In this document: one piece after another, positions 55,839 through 64,000 of the stretch
Layout: each line of letters begins with the position of its first letter
Position numbering within the stretch: position 1 is the first letter of the stretch
Assembly: GCF_008065375.1 (NCBI RefSeq)
Contig: NZ_VJYI01000001.1
Location: 1-64,000 of the forward strand
Direction: 5' to 3'
Length of the DNA stretch: 64,000 bases
Source of the DNA: Nonomuraea sp. SYSU D8015
Lineage (GTDB): Bacteria; Actinomycetota; Actinomycetes; Streptosporangiales; Streptosporangiaceae
Translations under genes and position numbers: made by a program
Notes under the pieces: model-generated
Databases searched by the model: none
What the model was told of the DNA's origin: nothing
The model's input: the letters and a program-made list of their open reading frames with translations, nothing else

Positions 55839-56146
55839 AACCGCTTGGCCGTCACTGCGTCCTGGAGCTGCTGGACCTGGGCCTGGGCGTCGAAGTCGGG
55901 ATCGAGGAACTCGGCCGTGGCGTTGTTGGCCCTGGGCGTACTCCTCGACCCCGGCGCACGTCGCGCCGCGAACGAATTGGCCTTGGCGAAACCGAAGAAT
56001 CCGATGCGTTTCGGCCCGCTGGAGGCCGCCGTGGCCGTGGCCGGCGTCGTGCCGCTCGGCTGGGCGCCGCCCGCGTTGGGGTTGACGCGGCCCGCGGTGA
56101 CCGGGGTCACCGCGGCCAGGGCGGACAACGCAGACCAGCGGAGCAT
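55838..56146 (-). pseudogene. Decayed sugar-binding protein, N-terminal fragment
   Basis: It starts well: AAGGAG stands before ATG 56146 and a signal peptide follows (RWSALSALAAVTPVTA). KRIGFFGFAKANSFA, then in another frame ATCAGVEEYAQ, then back to NNATAEFLDPDFDAQAQVQQLQDA, shows two frameshifts in a periplasmic sugar-binding protein of the RbsB/Xyl-like family. At KRFD it is joined straight to the permease fragment, so the rest, and any ATPase gene, was deleted. Confidence 0.7.
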
Positions 56147-56258
56147 CGCGGTCTCCTTCGCATCGTCGGCGGCAGCGCGGGTGAACCGCGGCGGAGGGGG
56201 TGCGCCGGGATATCGTGCCCGTGATCAGAGAGAAGCCGATGGGAAGGAGACTCCTGGT

Positions 56259-56822
56259 TCAGGAGGGTTCGTTGCCCGGCTTCCACTTGATGCCGCAGCC
56301 CAGCGACGGGTTCTGCTCCGCGGGCACCTCGCCGCCCTCCAGCAGCGTGTCGATGGCCGCGCGCAGCGACGAGCCGGTCACCGGCACCGAGTTGCCCGGC
56401 CGGGCGCCGTCGAACTCGCCCCGGTAGACGAGCCTGAGGTGGGAGTCGTACAGGAAGAAGTCCGGCGTGCACGCCGCCTTGTACGCCTTGGCCACCTCCT
56501 GCGTGTCGTCCAGCAGGTACGGGAACGTGAAGCCCGCCCTGGCGGCCTGCTCGGCGAGGTGAGTGGGATCGTCGTCGGGGTAGTTGACGCTGTCGTTGCT
56601 GCAGATGGCGACGACGGACAACCTGGCGCCGTAGTCCGCGGCCAGCGCGCCGAGACCCTTCTCGATGTGCCGCACATAGGGGCAGTGATTGGAGAGGAAG
56701 GCCACCAGCGTGGCGGGGGAGTCTTTGAGATCCTCCAGCGAGACGTTGCCGCCGTCGATGGCGGTGAGGTCGAAGTGCGGCGCGGGTGTGCCGAGCGGAA
56801 CCATGAACGAGTTGACAGCCAT
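56259..56822 (-). CDS. Thioredoxin-like (AhpC/TSA-type) protein
   Basis: A 187-residue thioredoxin-fold protein. NHCPYVRH (46-52) has one active Cys (Cys47) followed by PYV instead of a second Cys, and the cis-Pro region is in AACTPDFFLYD. The C-terminal SLGCGIKWKPG is the usual ending of this subfamily, which is annotated as thioredoxin or redoxin family. It may act in peroxide defence. ATG 56822 begins the conserved part; it diverges from the VOC gene by 58 bases. Confidence 0.88.
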   Translation of the reverse strand: MAVNSFMVPLGTPAPHFDLTAIDGGNVSLEDLKDSPATLVAFLSNHCPYVRHIEKGLGALAADYGARLSVVAICSNDSVNYPDDDPTHLAEQAARAGFTFPYLLDDTQEVAKAYKAACTPDFFLYDSHLRLVYRGEFDGARPGNSVPVTGSSLRAAIDTLLEGGEVPAEQNPSLGCGIKWKPGNEPS

Positions 56823-56880
56823 GGCACCATTTTCGTCCCCGGACGGACCGGTCAAACGACTCCCACGGTCTGAGAGGTGA

Positions 56881-57255
56881 ATGATGCGCGGCATCGCGGA
56901 ATTCCGCAGCGTCGTCCTTGACACTCCCGATCCCAAAGGGCTGGCCGAATTTTACTCGCGCCTGCTCGGCTGGCCCGTGACCTCGGTGGAGGACGACTGG
57001 GTGGTGGTGAGCGACGGCGGGCCGCCCAGGCGGCTGGCCTTCCAGCAGGCGCCCGACTTCCGGCGGCCGACCTGGCCCGACCCCGAGCGGCCGCAGCAGC
57101 TCCACCTCGATCTGCACGTGGACGACCTGGACGAGGCGGAGCGGCGGGCGCTCGAGATCGGCGCCATCAAGCACGAGCACCAGCCCAGTGAGGACGACAG
57201 CTTCCGGGTCTTCCTCGATCCGGCCGGGCACACGTTCTGCCTCTGCAGGGACTGA
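56881..57255 (+). CDS. VOC-family (glyoxalase-like) protein
   Basis: A 124-residue vicinal oxygen chelate protein: VVLDTPDPKGLAEFYSRLLGWPV (11-33), LHLDLHVDDLDEAERRALEIGA and FRVFLDPAGHTFCLC form one complete domain pair. Metal ligands would be His and Glu but only partly identifiable. Two consecutive Met codons (56881, 56884) are possible starts, after GAGAGG. Substrate unknown. Confidence 0.88.
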   Translation: MMRGIAEFRSVVLDTPDPKGLAEFYSRLLGWPVTSVEDDWVVVSDGGPPRRLAFQQAPDFRRPTWPDPERPQQLHLDLHVDDLDEAERRALEIGAIKHEHQPSEDDSFRVFLDPAGHTFCLCRD

Positions 57256-57662
57256 CCCCGCGCTCGGCGGGGCCAATCCATCTACCAGCCTAACTCCGCA
57301 TTTCGCCTGGTCATCTCTTGACGTCTCGGGTGGCCGGCGTGCTCCTCACACGGGGAGCGTTCCGGCGGCCGGGCCGCGCCGATCACGTGACGGCCCGCAC
57401 CATCGCCGCACGCGGTATCGCGGGCCGGGCTGTCGTCACCAGCCGCACGCCATCGGCGTCCCTTCAGCCAGACCGGACCGTGCGAGCAGCCGGTGGTGGT
57501 CGACGGCCCCGCAGGCCATCGCGCCCGGCGATGACGAGGCTCTCCCCTGCGCCCTGGTCTGGGAGGGTTCAGCCTGGTCGGCGCGCCGGGAAGGCCGGGT
57601 GGGCTCGTCGGCTCGGCGGTATCGCCCTGCCGAGCCGAGCGAGCCCGGACCCTGATGGCACG
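57256..57662. other. Gene-free spacer before parC end
   Basis: About 400 GC-rich bases. No frame is credible and I see no strong hairpin or repeat in it. Confidence 0.4.
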
Positions 57663-60164
<2,502 letters not shown>

Positions 60165-60398
60165 CTTGTGCTGCGCGGCTGCCTCGACCGTCGCGCCGAG
60201 GGGAAGCGCATCCTCCTTCTGTCCTTGTGCTGTAACCGTAGCCGTCAGCCCGCTGGAGAAGCGTCGGATCGGCGTGTGAGGCGGGTTGCCCCTGGAGATG
60301 ATGGCACGAGCCGCGTCTCCTTGTGATAGGGCGATTTTCCTGGATCCTACTCGACGCTCGGCGTTTCTCGCAGACTTGTTCGATAGGGGGAGAGGTGC

Positions 60399-60427
60399 TT
60401 GACCAAGCAATTGCTTGGGTCTTACGT
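60399..60427 (+). promoter_or_regulatory. Promoter with TetR-like operator for the dioxygenase gene
   Basis: TTGACC (60399-60404), a 17-base spacer and TTACGT (60422-60427) form a plausible promoter. CCAAGCAATTGCTTGG (60403-60418), a perfect 16-bp palindrome, covers the spacer: a typical repressor site, TetR or MarR in style. No TetR gene lies nearby in the window. Confidence 0.55.
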
Positions 60428-60463
60428 TCGGAGCGTGGGTTCCCCGCTGTCTCCGGAGGCGTC

Positions 60464-61288
60464 ATGATCGAGTTCCATCCCGTGACCAAGCACATCGGCG
60501 CCGAGGTCACCGGGGTCGATCTGCGCAAGCCGCTGTCGCAGGAAGAGGTCGCGATCCTGCGGGAGGGCTGGCTCAAGCACCTCGTGCTGTTCTTCCGCGA
60601 CCAGCACATCGACGACGAGCAGCACCTGCAGTTCGCCCTGAACTTCGGCACGCTCAACCACCCGGCCTTCAAGAAGGACGCCGCCAGCCCCATCCACGTG
60701 CTCGACCAGACCTCTCCCAAGGGCGAGGGCGGCGACGAGTGGCACAGCGACAACACCTTCGAGCCCACCCCGCCCATGGGCTCGCTGCTGCGCTGCGTCC
60801 AGTTGCCCAGCGTGGGCGGCGACACGTGCTGGGCGAACACGTACCTGGCGTACGAGACCCTCTCGCCGCCGCTGCAGCGGCTGTGCGACGAGCTGACGGC
60901 CGTGCACGACATCACGATGTCGATGAAGAAGGCGATCGCGAAGGGCCACCCCTTCGACCTGGCCGAGATCCAGGCCAAGTGGCCGCCGATCGAGCGCCCG
61001 GTCGTCCGCGTGCACGCGGAGACGGGCAGGAAGGCCCTCTTCGTGAACCGCTCGTCCACCACCCGCCTGGTGGGCCTCTCGGACCGCGAGAACGAGGCCC
61101 TGCTGCCGCTCCTGATCGACCACATCCGCTCGCCGGAGTTCCAGTGCCGCCTCAGATGGCGACCGGGCACCCTGGCCTTCTGGGACAACAGGCCGACGCA
61201 GCACTACGCGGTGGCGGACTACACGGAACGCCGCCGCATGCACCGGGTCACGATCAACGCCTTCCCGGAACACGCCGACCCGTCCTGA
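60464..61288 (+). CDS. TauD/TfdA-type Fe(II)/2-oxoglutarate dioxygenase
   Basis: A 274-residue non-heme iron dioxygenase. WHSDNTF (93-99) gives the His94-x-Asp96 metal pair, and the distal His comes in DNRPTQHYAVADY, followed by MHRVTI with an Arg that would bind 2-oxoglutarate. Known family members open taurine, alkylsulfates, or herbicide phenoxyacids; the substrate here is undetermined. GGAGG lies 6 bases before ATG 60464. Expression should be gated by the palindrome in its promoter. Confidence 0.9.
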   Translation: MIEFHPVTKHIGAEVTGVDLRKPLSQEEVAILREGWLKHLVLFFRDQHIDDEQHLQFALNFGTLNHPAFKKDAASPIHVLDQTSPKGEGGDEWHSDNTFEPTPPMGSLLRCVQLPSVGGDTCWANTYLAYETLSPPLQRLCDELTAVHDITMSMKKAIAKGHPFDLAEIQAKWPPIERPVVRVHAETGRKALFVNRSSTTRLVGLSDRENEALLPLLIDHIRSPEFQCRLRWRPGTLAFWDNRPTQHYAVADYTERRRMHRVTINAFPEHADPS

Positions 61289-61630
61289 CCGGCCACGACT
61301 CGCCATACGCGTCCGGCCCGCGATCGGCCACGCGGCAGGCCCGCAGGACGCGCGTGACGGCGCCCCGCCCCGTGAACCTCGTTTCCGCACGTCGCCACGA
61401 CTCACCGTTTCCGCCCCCGCACTTCCGGCGGGCTGGAGAGGAAAGTCGGAGGGCGCTGGGTGTGACGCAGCGGCACGTGCGGAAACGGGGCGAACTGGGG
61501 AACGTTCTCCTGGACGGGGCCCGGCCACGCGCGGCGGTTGGAGCCCACCCGGCGCAGCCGTAAAGAATGATCGGGGTTTTCAGGCCCGGAGAAGGAGCAT
61601 TTCGTCACAGGGAGCTGGTAACAAGGGGGC
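61289..61630. other. Gene-free spacer before recQ
   Basis: About 340 bases with no credible gene, RNA or repeat. Confidence 0.4.
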
Positions 61631-63745
61631 ATGATTGATGCCCCCGATGCCACCGCGCTGAGAGAAGAGGCCGAAGAGCGACTGCGGGCGCTGGCCGGCG
61701 ACCACGCCGTTCTCCGCGACGACCAGTGGGCCGCCATCGAGGCGCTGGTCGTCGACCGGCGCAGGGTGCTCGTCGTGCAGCGCACCGGCTGGGGCAAGTC
61801 GGCCGTCTACTTCGTGGCCACCGCGCTCCTGCGCGAGCTGGGCGAGGGCCCCACCGTCATCGTCTCGCCGCTGCTGGCTCTGATGCGCAACCAGATCGCC
61901 GCCGCCGAGCGCGCCGGCATCAGGGCCGTCACCATCAACTCCGCCAACCCGGAGGCGTGGGACGAGATCTACGGCCAGGCCGCCGACGGCATGGTCGACG
62001 TGCTGCTGGTCAGCCCCGAGCGGCTCAACAACCCCGACTTCCGCGACATCGTGCTGCCCGAGCTGGCCGAAAGCGCCGGGCTCGTGGTGGTCGACGAGGC
62101 CCACTGCATCTCCGACTGGGGTCACGACTTCAGGCCCGACTACCGCAGGCTGGCCAGGCTGTTCGAGGACCTGCCGCCCGGCATCCCGGTCCTCGCCACC
62201 ACCGCCACCGCCAACGCCCGCGTCACCCGCGACGTGGCCGAGCAGATGCGCCTTCCCGCCGAGCTGCGGCCCGACGGGGACGACACGCTGGTGCTGCGCG
62301 GGCCGCTGGAGCGCGAGAGCCTGCACCTGTCCGTGGTCCGCCTGCCCACCGCCGAGCAGCGGCTGGCCTGGCTGGCCCAGACGCTGCGCGAGCTGCCCGG
62401 CTCCGGCATCGTCTACACGCTCACCGTGGCCGCCGCCCACGAGATCGCCGGCTACCTCCGCGAGCAGGGCCACGAGGTCGCCGCCTACTCCGGCCAGACC
62501 GACCCGGCCGAGCGGCTGGCGGCCGAGGAGGCGCTGCTCAACAACAAGATCAAGGCGCTGGTGGCGACCAGCGCCCTGGGCATGGGGTTCGACAAGCCGG
62601 ACCTGGGGTTCGTCGTCCACGTCGGCGCGCCGCAGTCGCCGGTCGCCTACTACCAGCAGGTCGGCCGGGCCGGGCGCGGCGTGGAGCGGGCCGAGGTCAT
62701 CCTGCTGCCCGGCACGGAAGATCGCGACATCTGGGCCTATTTCGCCTCGCTGGCCTTCCCGCCCGAGCCCGTCGTCCGGGTCACGCTCCAGACGCTGGAG
62801 GAGCGGGGGGTCATGTCGACCCCGGCGCTCGAGACCGCCGTCGACCTGAGCCGCAGCCGCCTGGAGATGATGCTCAAGGTCCTCGACGTGGACGGCGCCG
62901 TCCGGCGGGTCAAGGGCGGCTGGGAGCCCACCGGGCAGCCGTGGGAGTACGACGCCGAGCGTTACAGCCGCATCGCCGCCGAGCGCAGGGCCGAGCAGGA
63001 GGCCATGCTGGGTTACCTCACCACGACCGAGTGCCGGGAGGAATACCTCCGCAGGCATCTCGACGACGACGCCGCCCGGCCGTGCGGCCGCTGCGACAAC
63101 TGCACCGGCAGGCACCGTTCGCCGGAGATTGCCGCACAGGCCGTCGAGGCGGCCCGCGAGCGGCTGAGCAGGCCGGGCGTCGAGATCGAGGCCCGCAGGC
63201 AGTGGCCGACCGGCCTGCCCGACCTGTCCGGGCGGATCAAGCCCGAGCTGGGGGCCGAGCCCGGCAGGGCGCTCGGGCGGCTGACCGACATCGGGTGGGG
63301 CAACCGGCTGCGGGAGCTGTTCAACGGCGAGGACGGGCCGGTGGCCGACGACATGTTCAAGGCCGTGGTCCAGGTGCTGTCGGCGTGGGACTGGCGCGAG
63401 CGGCCCGTGGCCGTGGTCAACGTGCCGTCCGCGACGCGGCCGACGCTGGTGCGCTCGTTCGCCGAGCGGCTGGCGCAGGTCGGGCGGCTGTCCTATCTGG
63501 GGGAGCTGGGCTACCGGGCGGGCTCGCCGGGGCAGCAGTTCAACAGCGCCAAACGCGTTCAGGCGATCAGAGGCACGCTGGCCATGCCCAAGGACCTGAG
63601 CACCGCCATCGGCAGTTGCGGCGGCCCGGTGCTGCTGGTGGACGACCGCGTCGACACGGGATGGACGATGACGCTGGCGGCGGCGCTGATACGCCACGCG
63701 GGCGCTCCCGCCGTGCTCCCGCTGGCCCTGGCGACCGTCAGCTGA
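61631..63745 (+). CDS. recQ: RecQ-family ATP-dependent DNA helicase with C-terminal PRTase-like domain
   Basis: A 704-residue helicase. QRTGWGKS (50-57) is Walker A with Trp in the loop, VVDEAHCISDWGHDFRPDY (153-171) is motif II plus the aromatic-rich loop of RecQ, and YYQQVGRAGRG is motif VI. A zinc-binding region follows with CREEYLRRHL and CGRCDNC. Near the C-terminus VLLVDDRVDTGWTMTLAAALIRHAGA (about 667-692) is a phosphoribosyltransferase PRPP-binding motif, so the protein ends in a PRTase-like domain rather than HRDC. The 3' end overlaps the convergent binding-protein gene by 8 bases. Confidence 0.9.
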   Translation: MIDAPDATALREEAEERLRALAGDHAVLRDDQWAAIEALVVDRRRVLVVQRTGWGKSAVYFVATALLRELGEGPTVIVSPLLALMRNQIAAAERAGIRAVTINSANPEAWDEIYGQAADGMVDVLLVSPERLNNPDFRDIVLPELAESAGLVVVDEAHCISDWGHDFRPDYRRLARLFEDLPPGIPVLATTATANARVTRDVAEQMRLPAELRPDGDDTLVLRGPLERESLHLSVVRLPTAEQRLAWLAQTLRELPGSGIVYTLTVAAAHEIAGYLREQGHEVAAYSGQTDPAERLAAEEALLNNKIKALVATSALGMGFDKPDLGFVVHVGAPQSPVAYYQQVGRAGRGVERAEVILLPGTEDRDIWAYFASLAFPPEPVVRVTLQTLEERGVMSTPALETAVDLSRSRLEMMLKVLDVDGAVRRVKGGWEPTGQPWEYDAERYSRIAAERRAEQEAMLGYLTTTECREEYLRRHLDDDAARPCGRCDNCTGRHRSPEIAAQAVEAARERLSRPGVEIEARRQWPTGLPDLSGRIKPELGAEPGRALGRLTDIGWGNRLRELFNGEDGPVADDMFKAVVQVLSAWDWRERPVAVVNVPSATRPTLVRSFAERLAQVGRLSYLGELGYRAGSPGQQFNSAKRVQAIRGTLAMPKDLSTAIGSCGGPVLLVDDRVDTGWTMTLAAALIRHAGAPAVLPLALATVS

Positions 63746-64000
63746 CGCCCATCGTCAGCAGGTCGTAGTCGCCGTAGACCGGGCTGACGTGGACATTGGT
63801 GGCGTGCGCCCCGCGCAGGAGCAACCTGGTCTGCCATGACAGCGGCACCAGCACGGCCTCCTCGGCAAGGCGCCGCTCCACCTGCGTCCACAGCGCGGCC
63901 CGCTTCGGGGCGTCCGGCTCCGTCCTGGCCTGATCCATGAGCTCGTCGATGGCCTTGACGCGGACGCTCACGTTGATCGACGACTCCTCGGTGATCTCCC
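63738..64000 (-). CDS. Peptide ABC transporter binding protein, C-terminus (runs off window)
   Basis: About 87 codons of an SBP family 5 protein read in from the right edge. ITEESSINVSVRVKAIDELMDQA and KRAALWTQVERRLAEEAVLVPLSW, then YGDYDLLTMGVS, match the C-terminal lobe and ending of dipeptide-binding proteins. The N-terminus is outside. It is a different gene from the binding lipoprotein at 21655-23343. Confidence 0.8.
   Translation of the reverse strand, partial: EITEESSINVSVRVKAIDELMDQARTEPDAPKRAALWTQVERRLAEEAVLVPLSWQTRLLLRGAHATNVHVSPVYGDYDLLTMGVS

Noticed and set aside
61580..63697. 705-codon minus-strand frame opposite recQ
   Set aside because: Antisense shadow of recQ with no initiation signals or recognisable domain.

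Overview
The window comes from a high-GC actinomycete chromosome, most likely a Streptosporangiales member such as Nonomuraea. The evidence is: strong G/C third-position bias; a principal sigma factor with a long Lys/Ala and acidic N-terminal extension (HrdB type), with a topoisomerase IV parE gene close by and parC about 5 kb beyond it; a spore-associated SapA-like secreted protein; PAS-GAF-SpoIIE phosphatase, DUF574 methyltransferase and PPOX flavoprotein families; and many PadR, HxlR and DHA2-type genes. No rRNA, tRNA or CRISPR array was seen.

Left end (1 to about 6.1 kb) is a mobile and defence island. It holds the 3' tip of an IS3-family transposase, a phage-type recombinase that has lost its N-terminus, a short segment resembling the 5' end of a group II intron, a large predicted anti-phage nuclease joining an AbiJ-type N-terminal domain to a Shedu (DUF4263) nuclease domain, and an IS21-family element (istA/istB) abutting the broken end of a MacB-type ABC permease gene.

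From 6.2 to 18.5 kb are small-molecule resistance and stress genes: an alpha/beta hydrolase, DoxX, a DrrAB-type drug exporter with a tandemly duplicated PadR repressor gene and palindromic operators, an APH-like kinase, a secreted glycerophosphodiesterase, a DHA2 exporter, two PPOX flavoproteins, a PrsW-type protease and a divergent hydrolase/HxlR pair with two matching operators. At 18.5 to 19 kb two tiny tandem genes encode related basic peptides sharing a DLRxxxGR motif.

From 19 to 43 kb: SapA-like protein, metallothionein-like protein, AlkZ-like glycosylase, a complete dipeptide/oligopeptide ABC operon (permease, permease, fused double ATPase, binding lipoprotein), a membrane-anchored double AAA+ (CbbX-type) protein, haloalkane dehalogenase, a TPR membrane protein, DHA2 exporter plus DoxX, a degenerate GC-rich repeat array, an EamA transporter, soluble transhydrogenase SthA, a translationally coupled 5-oxoprolinase operon pxpABC, an acyl-CoA thioesterase-like protein and a large unknown protein.

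From 43 to 64 kb lies the more conserved core: HhH-GPD glycosylase, PAS-GAF-SpoIIE phosphatase, hrdB, YaaA, a GNAT acetyltransferase, a DUF7455 zinc protein, parE, beta-carbonic anhydrase, DUF574 methyltransferase, the decayed remains of a sugar ABC transporter, a thioredoxin-like protein, VOC protein, parC, a TauD-type dioxygenase behind a TetR-like palindrome, a RecQ helicase with a C-terminal phosphoribosyltransferase-like domain, and the C-terminus of another peptide-binding protein at the right edge.
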